Positions 43,680-51,280 of a stretch of DNA of 64,000 bases are shown here, in pieces. The position numbers were made by a program, and so were the translations under genes. Numbering within the stretch: position 1 is the stretch's first letter; the number at the start of each line of letters is the position of its first letter. The notes under the pieces were generated by a model. That model had not been told where the DNA came from. It ran no database searches and saw only the letters and a list, made by a program, of their open reading frames with translations. Location of the stretch: assembly GCA_946415475.1 (NCBI GenBank), contig CAMKSQ010000001.1, positions 62,001 to 126,000 on the forward strand, read 5' to 3'. The DNA is from an uncultured Bacteroidales bacterium. Its GTDB lineage: Bacteria > Bacteroidota > Bacteroidia > Bacteroidales > UBA932.

Positions 43680-44889
43680 TATAGGTCGATTGGTCGGCAT
43701 CCAGCCGGAGGGCGTGCTCCGGCTGGAAGGACCGGCGCAAGGCCAGACCGGAGTGCTGGAAAACGCCTGGCTCCGCATCAAAGACGGCCGCATTGCCGAT
43801 TACGGAAAGATGGCCGATCTGGTCGGCCATGACGAGACCGATGCCGTCATGCCCGACTCCGATCGGGCATCTATCGACGCGCGGGGCGGCATGGTTTTGC
43901 CCGGCTTTTGTGACAGCCACACGCATGTGGTGTACGCCGGCAGCCGCGACGGCGAATTCCTGGACAAAATCAACGGCCTCAGCTACGAGGAAATCGCAGC
44001 GCGGGGCGGCGGCATCCTGAATTCTGCCCGCCATCTGCAGCAAATTTCCGAGGAAGAGCTGTACAACCAGTCAATTTCGCGCGTACGGGAGATGATGGCC
44101 AAAGGGACGGTGGCCATGGAGATAAAGAGCGGTTACGGCCTGTCACCTAAAGCAGAACTTAAGATACTTCGGGTCATCCGGCGCATTGCCGAAAACGTGC
44201 CTGCAGCGGTACGTAGCACCTATTTGGGCGCTCATGCCGTTGGTCCGGGATACACGCACGAGGAATATGTGCAGATGGTAATCGACCTTATTCCGGAAGC
44301 GGCTGAGCTGGCCGATTTCGTAGACGTGTTCTGCGACGAAGGATTTTTCACCGTAGAGGATACGGACCGTATTCTTACGGCGGCGAAGGGAAAGCTCATT
44401 CCCAAGATTCACGCCAACGAGCTGGCGGTGAGCGGAGGCGTCCAGGTGGGCGTCAAGCATAACGCGCTTTCCGTGGATCACCTGGAGCGGACCACCGACG
44501 CAGAAATCGACGCATTAAAAGGAACGGAGACCATGCCCACCATGCTGCCCGGCAGCTCCTTCTTCCTGGGACTCCCCTACGGCCGCGCCAAAGATTATAT
44601 CAAGGCGGGGCTGGGCGTTGCACTGGCCAGCGACTACAATCCGGGCTCCTCGCCCAGCGGAGACATGCGCTTCGTGATGGCCCAGGGTTGCATCAAGATG
44701 CGCCTCACGCCGGTGGAAGCCTTCAATGCCGTCACGCTCAACAGCGCGTACGCCATGGGACTGAGCCGGGAATACGGTTCTATCACTGTGGGTAAAAAGG
44801 CGGCGCTCATCCTGACAGAACCGGGTTGGGATTTGACCAAACTGGCCTATCAGTATCAAACGCCGTTTATCCGGGAGATTATTCTGTAA
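43663..44889 (+). CDS. hutI: Imidazolonepropionase
   Basis: Amidohydrolase opening the imidazolone ring to give N-formimino-L-glutamate, the FtcD substrate. 408 residues. Metal ligands: the HxH pair in CDSHTHVVYAG, His in HANELAVSGG, and Asp in ASDYNPGSSPSG; YLGAHAVGP and KSGYGLSP also fit. The start at 43663 overlaps hutH; its 3' end overlaps convergent lysA by 11 nt. Confidence 0.96.
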   Translation: MSLIYNIGRLVGIQPEGVLRLEGPAQGQTGVLENAWLRIKDGRIADYGKMADLVGHDETDAVMPDSDRASIDARGGMVLPGFCDSHTHVVYAGSRDGEFLDKINGLSYEEIAARGGGILNSARHLQQISEEELYNQSISRVREMMAKGTVAMEIKSGYGLSPKAELKILRVIRRIAENVPAAVRSTYLGAHAVGPGYTHEEYVQMVIDLIPEAAELADFVDVFCDEGFFTVEDTDRILTAAKGKLIPKIHANELAVSGGVQVGVKHNALSVDHLERTTDAEIDALKGTETMPTMLPGSSFFLGLPYGRAKDYIKAGLGVALASDYNPGSSPSGDMRFVMAQGCIKMRLTPVEAFNAVTLNSAYAMGLSREYGSITVGKKAALILTEPGWDLTKLAYQYQTPFIREIIL

Positions 44890-46036
44890 TTTCGTCAAAT
44901 ACGGCAGGAGCCAATGGCCGGCAGTTGTACTGCGAGGCCATGGATTCGCCATAGGCACCGGCGCTCCGGATGGCAATGAAATCGCCCCGATGGCATTCGT
45001 CCAGCAGGATGTCCTTTCCAAAGACGTCGGAACTCTCACAGCAAGGTCCCACCACGTCGTAGGCCTGCTCGGCACCATCGTAGGACAGATTCTCGATCCG
45101 ATGATAAGCGTGGTACATCGCCGGACGCACAAGGTCGTTCATACCGGCATCGACAATGGCAAAACGCCGCGCCAGCCCTTCCTTAACATATAGCACCCGG
45201 GTAATCAAGGTTCCGCAGGGGGCGACAATGCTCCGGCCCAGCTCAAAATGAACCGGACAGCTTCCCAGAAGGTGCCGTTTGTACGTGGCGAAATAGGCGG
45301 AAAAATCGGCGATGGGCAGGTGGTTGGGATGTCCGTATTCGATGCCCAGACCACCCCCAACGTTGATATCTTCTACCGGGATTCCCCTGCGGGAGAGCCG
45401 CTCCACCAGATTGTTGATACGGTTACATAGGGCCACAAAATCCTGCATCTCAAGAATTTGCGAGCCGATATGGAAGTGCAGGCCGCAAAAGTGGATAGAC
45501 GCAAGGGACATGGCCTCGGCAGCCACATCCTCTACCATGCCGTGGTAAATGCCGAACTTATTTTCCGCCAGCCCAGTGGTAATGCCGGCAAGGGTGTGCG
45601 CACCGATATCCGGGTTTACCCGCAGACTCACCGGAGCCACCACGCCTTTCTCGGCAGCAAGGTGGGCGATGACCTTCAGTTCCGCCAATGACTCCACATT
45701 GAAGCGGCCGATGCCCGTCTCCAGGCCCAGCTGGATTTCCCAGTCGGCCTTTCCCACTCCGGCATACACGATTTTGGAGGGCGGGAAACCGGCATCCAGG
45801 GCAGCCTGCACTTCCCCGCCGCTGACGCAGTCCGCACCCAGACCGGCACGGGCAATCTGACGCAGCAGGACGGGATTGTGATTCGCCTTCACGGCATAAT
45901 GAACCACCCACGAGGGCTTGTCGCACAACTGTGCCTGAATGGTATCCAGGGTTTGTTGCAGAAGAGCGGTGTCGTAGTAGTAAAATGGCGTTTGAAGGGC
46001 CTGGAAGCGGTCTATGGGGAAGGTTCCTTTTAGCAT
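44879..46036 (-). CDS. lysA: Diaminopimelate decarboxylase
   Basis: PLP enzyme of the last lysine step. 385 residues, alanine-racemase-like barrel. PLP Lys50 is in VHYAVKANHNP; the Gly-rich phosphate loop is INVGGGLGIEYG; the partner active-site Cys is in GPCCESSDVFGKD; the C-terminal SAGAYGESMASQYN fits. It overlaps lysC by 7 nt, so decarboxylase and aspartokinase are translated together, covering the first and last steps of the pathway. Confidence 0.94.
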   Translation of the reverse strand: MLKGTFPIDRFQALQTPFYYYDTALLQQTLDTIQAQLCDKPSWVVHYAVKANHNPVLLRQIARAGLGADCVSGGEVQAALDAGFPPSKIVYAGVGKADWEIQLGLETGIGRFNVESLAELKVIAHLAAEKGVVAPVSLRVNPDIGAHTLAGITTGLAENKFGIYHGMVEDVAAEAMSLASIHFCGLHFHIGSQILEMQDFVALCNRINNLVERLSRRGIPVEDINVGGGLGIEYGHPNHLPIADFSAYFATYKRHLLGSCPVHFELGRSIVAPCGTLITRVLYVKEGLARRFAIVDAGMNDLVRPAMYHAYHRIENLSYDGAEQAYDVVGPCCESSDVFGKDILLDECHRGDFIAIRSAGAYGESMASQYNCRPLAPAVFDEITE

Positions 46037-47343
46037 TCCGGGAACAGATTACGGCTAAGGGCGCGGAGCGCAGCGGCCTTGTCCTCCCCTTTCACCAGCA
46101 ATGAAATGTTGTAATTGCTTCCACCGTAACTGACCATACGGACAGGGATGTCTGCCATCGCAGCCAGTACGCGGGACTCAAAGCCCAGGTTCTCCCAGTC
46201 CATATCCCCCACGACGCACACGATGCACATGTCAAGGTCCACCGTTACAGTACCATATTTTTTAAGGTCGTGCACGATTTCACTGAGGTAACGGGTATCG
46301 TCCACAGAAACGGACACACCGACCTCCGAAGTACAAATCATGTCGATGGGCGTGCGATAGCTCTCAAAAATCTCAAACACCTTGCGAAGGAAGCCATGGG
46401 CCAGGAGCATCCGCGAACTCTTGATCTTAATGGCAGTAATGTTATCCTTGGCCGCCACGGCCTTGATGGTTCCGGTATCCGGACGGTTGTCGATAAGCGT
46501 TCCGGGTGCATCCGGCTCCATGGTGTTTTTCAGGCGCACCGGGATATTGGCAAACTTAGCCGGCTGTATACAGGTAGGGTGCAGAATCTTGGCACCAAAA
46601 TATGCAAGCTCCGCAGCTTCCTCAAAGTGCAGATGGCGCACAGCCGACGTGCCCTTGACAAGACGGGGATCGTTGTTGTGCATGCCGTCGATATCGGTCC
46701 AAATCTGGATTTCTTCCGCTCCTATAGCAGCGCCGATAAGCGAAGCCGAGTAGTCACTGCCGCCCCGCTGGAGGTTGTCCACCTCCGAATGGGCGTTGCG
46801 GCAGATATAGCCCTGCGTCAGGTACAAATCGACCTTTTGGGAAAGGAAAGGCTTTAAATGGGTCGATATATAATCCTGGTCCGGCTCACCGTGGGCATCT
46901 GTTCGCATAAACTCCAGTGCCGGGACCAGCAGTACATTCACTCCCTGTTCCTTCAGGTACAGCTCCATCATGCGGGTGGAAAGGATTTCTCCCTGCGCCA
47001 GGATCATTCGCTCCTGAAGCGGGCCGAAGAGTTCCCGCGTGGCCGAGGAGATTCCCTCAAAACAGGAGTGGATGAACTCCCGGGCCGTGGAAAGCGATTC
47101 TTCCGTAGCGTAAAGTTCGCCGATGGTTCTTAGATACTTCTCCTCCAGCCGGCCGATGGTTTCCCGCGCTCCGTCCGGATTGCGGTTATACAGATATCCG
47201 CAAATTTCTACAAGGGTATTCGTAGTGCCCGACATGGCCGACAACACCACAAAAGGATGATTCTGGGCCTGCACCAGCGTAGCAACCTGTTTCATTCTGG
47301 CAGCCGAACCAACCGACGTGCCGCCAAATTTCATAACTATCAT
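46030..47343 (-). CDS. lysC: Aspartate kinase (monofunctional)
   Basis: Phosphorylates aspartate, the gateway to lysine, threonine and methionine. 437 residues: kinase domain (MIVMKFGGTSVGSAARM at the start, RGGSDYSASLIGAAI, IWTDIDGMHNNDPR) and two C-terminal ACT domains (about 305-437) likely to bind a feedback amino acid. No homoserine dehydrogenase fusion. Its promoter leaves a leader of under 25 nt, too short for a lysine riboswitch. Confidence 0.95.
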   Translation of the reverse strand: MIVMKFGGTSVGSAARMKQVATLVQAQNHPFVVLSAMSGTTNTLVEICGYLYNRNPDGARETIGRLEEKYLRTIGELYATEESLSTAREFIHSCFEGISSATRELFGPLQERMILAQGEILSTRMMELYLKEQGVNVLLVPALEFMRTDAHGEPDQDYISTHLKPFLSQKVDLYLTQGYICRNAHSEVDNLQRGGSDYSASLIGAAIGAEEIQIWTDIDGMHNNDPRLVKGTSAVRHLHFEEAAELAYFGAKILHPTCIQPAKFANIPVRLKNTMEPDAPGTLIDNRPDTGTIKAVAAKDNITAIKIKSSRMLLAHGFLRKVFEIFESYRTPIDMICTSEVGVSVSVDDTRYLSEIVHDLKKYGTVTVDLDMCIVCVVGDMDWENLGFESRVLAAMADIPVRMVSYGGSNYNISLLVKGEDKAAALRALSRNLFPEC

Positions 47344-47365
47344 GTCTGCGTCCGTTTTTGAAACG

Positions 47366-47397
47366 CAAACATAATGAATTATTTACACACTTACAAA
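47366..47397 (-). promoter_or_regulatory. Promoter of lysC-lysA
   Basis: Minus strand: -33 TTTG (47394-47397), 20 bp spacer, -7 TATGTTTG (47366-47373). Confidence 0.72.
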
Positions 47398-48675
47398 CTA
47401 ATGTGCACCTTTGCGGTGGCTGAAGAGCCGCTGTGGGAGCTCCATAGCCAGGATGATGCCCAGCACGATGGCAATGGCCACCTTCACGGCCATAAGACCG
47501 CTTTGAAGAGACATGGCAAACGCTCCGGAAGTGAGGTAATAGGAGAACCAGAAAATACCGGCACCCGGCACCAGCGTAAAGATACCACAGATGATGAACA
47601 CCTGCGCCGGACAGCGCGTAGGAACGGCCGAGAAACGGGACAGGAGGCAAACTACCAGCGCTGCAGCCAGCGAGGCAATGGGTGCGGAGCCCCCGCCAAG
47701 TCGGACCACCAGAAGATAGACCATCCATCCTGCCACACCTACCAGACCGGAAACCCAATACTGCTGCCTGTCAACCCCATACAAGACGGTAAAGCCCAGC
47801 GTGCCGATAAACGCCGCCATCGCCTGCCAGAAATAGCTGGCTGTTTCGGGGCTGGCCGTGACGCCGGTCAACCGGACCATGCCTCCGAAAAAGGCACCGT
47901 CCAGCATAAAGGCCAACGACACGCCCATGGCAATGCAGAAGAATCCCAGCATGGCATCCGTCAGGCGCGTAAGCCCGGCCAGGTAATCCGAATTGGCCAG
48001 GTCCCGCACGCCATTGGTAAACGGGACGCCCGGAATCAAGGGCATAATTGCGCCGATGATAATGTCGCTCAGGCTGTCTCCCAGCCCCAGGCGCCAGCAC
48101 GCAATGGATACCAGACTGGCGATCATGGCATTGGAGATGCCGCCGACAATCCGGGACAGGTAGCGCGAACTGATAAACTGAATGTAAAAGAACAAGACAA
48201 AGCCTGCTATACATGCGGCGGCACAATCCGCAAAACTTCCCCCGAACACGGCCGAGAAAGCACCGGCACTGAAGGTGGTGGCCAGAAGCTGCTCCCAGAT
48301 GGGCTTAAGGGGCATATTCTTAATTTGCTCCAAACGCTCGCGGGCCTCCTCCAGAGAGCATCGACCCGCAGAAATATCGTAACTGAGCCGGTTGACGGCC
48401 GTCACCCTTGAGAGCTGCGTGGCACGGATTGGAATAAAAGCGACATTGGCATAGGTCGATGCCTGTCCGCCGGACTTGTGCACTTTCTCTGCCTTCCCAC
48501 TGGTGAAAATCCCGTTGGAGAGCACAAAGAAATTACCGGAATTGACCCCGAAATGCGTTGATATACGGTTCATTATATCCTCCACACGGGAGATCTCCGC
48601 TCCATTCTCCAACAGAATATGTCCAGCTTCGGAAGCGACCTCCAATACCTCAGCGAAATCCGGGTTTTGTTCCAT
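47398..48675 (-). CDS. thrE: ThrE-type threonine/serine exporter
   Basis: 425-residue inner-membrane protein with about ten helices, joining the ThrE N-terminal cytosolic/membrane module (PF06738: GAEISRVEDIM, GVNSGNFFVLSNGIF) to the C-terminal half (PF12821: QVFIICGIFTLVPGAGIF). Family members export Thr and Ser. Position next to lysC-lysA suggests balancing of aspartate-family amino acids. A -7 box TATATTTG lies 19 nt upstream of the start. Confidence 0.88.
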   Translation of the reverse strand: MEQNPDFAEVLEVASEAGHILLENGAEISRVEDIMNRISTHFGVNSGNFFVLSNGIFTSGKAEKVHKSGGQASTYANVAFIPIRATQLSRVTAVNRLSYDISAGRCSLEEARERLEQIKNMPLKPIWEQLLATTFSAGAFSAVFGGSFADCAAACIAGFVLFFYIQFISSRYLSRIVGGISNAMIASLVSIACWRLGLGDSLSDIIIGAIMPLIPGVPFTNGVRDLANSDYLAGLTRLTDAMLGFFCIAMGVSLAFMLDGAFFGGMVRLTGVTASPETASYFWQAMAAFIGTLGFTVLYGVDRQQYWVSGLVGVAGWMVYLLVVRLGGGSAPIASLAAALVVCLLSRFSAVPTRCPAQVFIICGIFTLVPGAGIFWFSYYLTSGAFAMSLQSGLMAVKVAIAIVLGIILAMELPQRLFSHRKGAH

Positions 48676-48694
48676 AACCTTGTTTTTATCCGTG

Positions 48695-48702
48695 CAAATA
48701 TA
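48695..48702 (-). promoter_or_regulatory. -7 box of thrE
   Basis: Minus-strand TATATTTG. The nearest TTG lies 25 bp away, longer than usual. Confidence 0.45.
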
Positions 48703-48765
48703 GTATTTTTATGAAAATATATTTTGCCAATTAAGAAAAAAGCCGTACATTTGCGTTCCAATCTT

Positions 48766-48841
48766 CTGGATGTGGCGCAGTTGGTAGCGCACCTGGTTAG
48801 GGACCAGGAGGTCGCTGGTTCAAGTCCAGTCATCCAGACCA
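48766..48841 (+). tRNA. tRNA-Pro (anticodon AGG)
   Basis: 76 nt with CCA encoded. Acceptor CTGGATG/CATCCAG gives the C1-G72 pair and A73 expected for proline. Anticodon loop TTAGGGA follows the TTNGGGA pattern of tRNA-Pro with A at position 34, an uncommon choice in bacteria. Its 3' half is duplicated at 51198-51238. Confidence 0.93.
48799..48839 (+). other. Attachment-like core (attL) in tRNA-Pro
   Basis: 41 bp from the anticodon loop to the first C of CCA are identical to 51198-51238. This is the usual position for tRNA-targeting integrases. Confidence 0.75.
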
Positions 48842-48846
48842 AATGA

Positions 48847-48887
48847 AAATCAAGCACTTGCAAATAAGCTGGTGCTTGATTTTTTTG
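48847..48887 (+). terminator. Terminator after tRNA-Pro
   Basis: AAATCAAGCAC / GTGCTTGATTT, 11 bp stem, 14 nt loop, with the T run extending to 48887. Confidence 0.9.
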
Positions 48888-48966
48888 TGCCAGTCGCACT
48901 TTTGGATATAATTGACATTTTCGGTTGGTGAAACACCAAGTAAGTATTTGATTTATTATATTTATG

Positions 48967-48998
48967 ACTACTTTATTGAAACGTTTCAATAAAGTAGT
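48967..48998. promoter_or_regulatory. Perfect 32 bp palindrome
   Basis: Left half ACTACTTTATTGAAAC, right half its exact complement. The centre TGAAACGTTTCA equals the classic LacI/GalR-family operator core. No gene or promoter is obviously attached. Nothing else coding was seen in 48888-49290. Confidence 0.85.
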
Positions 48999-49040
48999 GA
49001 TATGCCGAAAATAAGGAGGCGCCAAAGATCACCTTTATTT

Positions 49041-49174
49041 GCCACGTTGACGAATAGAATGCATATATGGCCGATTGTTTGTCAACACGGCAACGAAATC
49101 GCTTTATGTGGCATAAATTACTGCCGTGTTGACGTATAGAAGGCCGTACAATGGTGTTTTTACGTCAACGCGGC
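49041..49174. repeat. Four alternating copies of GCCRYGTTGAC every ~41 bp
   Basis: Copies at 49041-49051 (+), 49081-49091 (-), 49123-49133 (+) and 49164-49174 (-). The plus copies share about 20 nt, TGCC-GTTGACG-ATAGAA. Adjacent +/- copies can form two hairpins with loops of about 30 nt. Too irregular and too alternating for CRISPR. Confidence 0.8.
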
Positions 49175-49291
49175 AAAGGTGCATTACGCAGCTCGGTGGC
49201 TACGGCTCGCCGCTGCGGTGGGCTCCGTAAAATGGCCCTCCTCGCGGCGGCCGTCACCAACCACAAATGTCACAATCACCAACCTTTTTTG

Positions 49292-49396
49292 TCAATTATA
49301 CCGGATGAAGTGCGAAGGGAAGTTGATGCCGCGGTAGCCCAGGTTCCATTCGATGGCACGGAGGGCCTTGCGGGCCACTTCCTCCGGCGGCAGGAT
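49292..49396 (-). pseudogene. C-terminal remnant of an unrecognised gene
   Basis: The minus strand encodes a protein-like tail (about 33 residues: PPEEVARKALRAIEWNLG then YRGINFPSHFIRYN and stop) without an upstream start. I do not recognise the family. It abuts the permease fragment on the other strand, so two broken genes meet near 49396. Confidence 0.45.
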
Positions 49397-49619
49397 GCTG
49401 TATCTGCGGACGGTGGCCATCTGTTATGTGATTGCGGCGCCCGTGGGCTGGCTGGTAGTGAGGTATTACCTGCAACAGTTCGCGCACCGCGTGGGCTTTA
49501 TGCCGTCGGTGTTCCTGCTGGCGCTGGTGATTGTGGGGGTGCTGTGTTCGGCCGTGGTTCTGTATCACTACCTCAAGACCGCCCGGATGAATCCGGCGGA
49601 GGCGCTGAAGAATGAATAA
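49395..49619 (+). pseudogene. C-terminal fragment of a MacB/FtsX-like permease
   Basis: About 74 residues matching the end of MacB-type ABC permeases: helix YVIAAPVGWLVVRYYLQQFA, the loop, helix VFLLALVIVGVLCSAVVLYHY and the standard closing MNPAEALKNE. The rest of the 400-800-residue protein is absent, and the upstream sequence belongs to another remnant, so this is debris, not a functional gene. Confidence 0.75.
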
Positions 49620-49656
49620 TCGCTGTTTAGATGCAAGGAATTGCGTTTTTTGGGAT

Positions 49657-49664
49657 TATATTTG
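49657..49664 (+). promoter_or_regulatory. -7 box of the island lipoprotein gene
   Basis: TATATTTG, 22 nt before the ATG at 49686. No good -33 partner. Confidence 0.45.
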
Positions 49665-49685
49665 TACAACAATTTGAATGATCTG

Positions 49686-50108
49686 ATGAGAAAGATCTTA
49701 AGTTTTGTTTGCGCGGCGCTGCTGGTGGCAGGACTATGTGGATGTGAGAAGATTGATGTGAATAAGATTGATGTGAATAAATTGGAAGGCACATGGTCTG
49801 AACAGTATGACCCCAACGTTTTTGCAATGGATGGCTCCGTGGAGTACACCTTTGATGGAAACGGCCACTATCAGATGCATTTCTATGACGCTCTTAGCGG
49901 AGAGTCTCACGACTACAGCGGCCACTATGCCATCGACCTAATTAACAAGGGCACTATTACCATCAATCCGTCGATGTCGGACTTCAGCAAAGTCACCTAT
50001 AAGCTTGTGAAACTGACATCAAAGGAGATGGAGTGGCAGAAGGAAGGTACGACCTATTCTGTTGGAACCTGGGGCTCTGATTACCGGCATTTTGTGAGGG
50101 GAAAGTAG
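49686..50108 (+). CDS. Small lipoprotein of unknown function
   Basis: 140 residues with a lipoprotein signal (MRKILSFVCAALLVAGLCGC). After the Cys comes a tandem pentapeptide, KIDVN twice, encoded by a direct repeat of about 15 nt. The rest is beta-rich (LEGTWSEQYDP, VEYTFDGNGHYQMHF, GTITINPS), in the manner of small lipocalin-like lipoproteins common in Bacteroidales. Base composition is lower in GC than neighbouring core genes, fitting an accessory segment. Lies within the tRNA-Pro island. Confidence 0.75.
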   Translation: MRKILSFVCAALLVAGLCGCEKIDVNKIDVNKLEGTWSEQYDPNVFAMDGSVEYTFDGNGHYQMHFYDALSGESHDYSGHYAIDLINKGTITINPSMSDFSKVTYKLVKLTSKEMEWQKEGTTYSVGTWGSDYRHFVRGK

Positions 50109-50211
50109 ATCCTTCGGCTTCGCCCCAGGAGGACATTCCTTAGAAAGACAGAACTGCCGTCACGTTGAGGTGGCGGCAGTTCTCTCGGTTAAATGACAAG
50201 GCGTCGACTTC

Positions 50212-50754
50212 TTATGCGATGCCCATCAAATCAAAAAACATCAGAATGGTTTCATCCTCCGGCTCCGGAATGACCAGCGGATTGAAATCACACTTGGAGT
50301 AGAACTCTTCAGCATCCAGATAGGCATCAACGGTCAGGTACCTGCAACCCGCCTTCGGGTCACGATAAAACCAACCCTTGATAAGGTTCAAGATGTCTTT
50401 CCCTAATCCAGTATGCTGGGCTTCCTTGCTAACAGCCAGACGGCCAATCTTCAGTGCAGGATAGGACGAACGTCTTTTTGCGTTTGGAATCTTCCTGGAT
50501 AAGCGGTTCCATATCACCGGATCTGCAATAGATCGTTCGATCTTGTCATAGAGAAGACTGAAGTAGGCCAGAATAATATGGGTATCGGCATCCTCAACAA
50601 TATATGTCTTGGCAAGATGCTCACGTTCATACATGGCTGCATTGGGTGCAGCAGTACCGGTTTCACACAAAAAACCGTTCAAATCTGCTTTGCCACAGTC
50701 GAACGGCTTCAGTGTATCAGTAGACGGCTGGAAAGGTCTGATTGAGATACTCAT
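50212..50754 (-). CDS. GNAT acetyltransferase, probable toxin
   Basis: 180 residues with the GNAT fold: acetyl-CoA loop in LAVSKEAQHTGLGKDILN (Q-x-x-G-x-G type), a preceding beta strand KIGRLAVS, and a C-terminal strand/turn with AEEFYSKCDFNPL. Family size and the IRPFQ..FDCGKADLNGFL start resemble TacT/AtaT-like toxins that acetylate aminoacyl-tRNA. The ATG at 50754 overlaps the stop of a 52-residue gene (ATGA), the usual arrangement of antitoxin before toxin. Toxicity is inferred. Confidence 0.8.
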   Translation of the reverse strand: MSISIRPFQPSTDTLKPFDCGKADLNGFLCETGTAAPNAAMYEREHLAKTYIVEDADTHIILAYFSLLYDKIERSIADPVIWNRLSRKIPNAKRRSSYPALKIGRLAVSKEAQHTGLGKDILNLIKGWFYRDPKAGCRYLTVDAYLDAEEFYSKCDFNPLVIPEPEDETILMFFDLMGIA

Positions 50755-50909
50755 AGGGCGAAGGTGCAGCACTTCTTGAGTCTCTCATAAGCTTCCCACA
50801 TCTCCTCTTTCTTCTCCTCGGAAAGGGGAACGACGTTGTGGGCCGCCATTTCGAAGCGGTAGGCATCCTCGTCATAGAGGACGGGCGTTTCTTTGATTGG
50901 TTTTGCCAT
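50751..50909 (-). CDS. Small protein upstream of GNAT, probable antitoxin
   Basis: 52-residue acidic protein (MAKPIKETPVLYDEDAYRFE at its start, then PLSEEKKEEMWEAYERL). It has a clear Shine-Dalgarno AAGGAG about 8 nt before the ATG, rare in this window. It overlaps the GNAT start by 4 nt. No RHH or HTH motif is obvious, so it may neutralise by binding the enzyme. Not a DUF1778 (TacA) antitoxin by eye. Confidence 0.7.
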   Translation of the reverse strand: MAKPIKETPVLYDEDAYRFEMAAHNVVPLSEEKKEEMWEAYERLKKCCTFAL

Positions 50910-50931
50910 AATTCGTTTCTCCTTTTTTTAT

Positions 50932-50995
50932 GTTCCCGCTCTATAGATGCAGGGAACTATGCAAATGTAACATTTTTTCTTGTTAGCATTGCAAA
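50932..50995 (-). promoter_or_regulatory. Promoter and dyad of the antitoxin-GNAT operon
   Basis: Minus strand: TTTG (50992-50995), 22 bp spacer, -7 TACATTTG (50962-50969), then GTTCCC (50932-50937) / GGGAAC (50952-50957) between the start site and the RBS, a likely autoregulatory operator or leader hairpin. Confidence 0.55.
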
Positions 50996-51018
50996 AAATA
51001 TGCAATTATAGTATTTGA

Positions 51019-51138
51019 AATCGTCAATAAGTCCTTGACGATTGTTTGCAGTGCGTCTATGACGAGTCCCGTCTCAATCATAGATTTCATTGAGGGGCTT
51101 AGTCCAAATTGCAAGATGTGTGTTTGTCGGACAAACAC
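51019..51138. repeat. Two strong dyads near the island end
   Basis: AATCGTCAA / TTGACGATT with a 7 nt loop (51019-51043), and GTGTTTGTC-G-GACAAACAC (51120-51138). They could be recombinase or regulator sites. No credible gene was found in 50996-51197; a minus-strand start at about 51174 gives only ten codons. Confidence 0.6.
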
Positions 51139-51197
51139 CTGTTTACGAGAGGTCGATATCCGTTTCTTCGGCCATCTTTGTAGTGCTAAACTTGGCC

Positions 51198-51238
51198 AGG
51201 GACCAGGAGGTCGCTGGTTCAAGTCCAGTCATCCAGAC
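51198..51238 (+). other. Attachment-like core (attR), partial tRNA-Pro duplicate
   Basis: 41 bp identical to 48799-48839 (anticodon loop to 3' end of tRNA-Pro). The 5' half of the tRNA is missing, so this is not a tRNA gene. Confidence 0.78.
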
Positions 51239-51240
51239 AC

Positions 51241-51276
51241 AAAAAAGCACCTGCGTTTTGCCGGTGCTTTTTTTGT
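51241..51276. terminator. Bidirectional terminator
   Basis: AAAAAAGCACC / GGTGCTTTTTT with an 11 nt loop. Serves the minus-strand plug gene and anything reading rightward from the island. Confidence 0.85.
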
Positions 51277-51280
51277 ATCC

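Noticed and set aside
47344..47397. Lysine riboswitch upstream of lysC
   Set aside because: The distance from promoter to start is under 25 nt, far too short.
49041..49174. CRISPR array
   Set aside because: Repeat units are only 11-20 nt, alternate in orientation, and no cas genes are near.
49151..49615. Plus-strand 154-codon frame over the remnant region
   Set aside because: Frame differs from the permease fragment; no protein-like pattern.
50983..51222. Minus-strand frame of 79 codons near the island end
   Set aside because: It covers the att core and two dyads, and the translation resembles no protein family.
51198..51238. Second tRNA-Pro gene
   Set aside because: Only the 3' half is present; acceptor 5' strand and D arm are absent.
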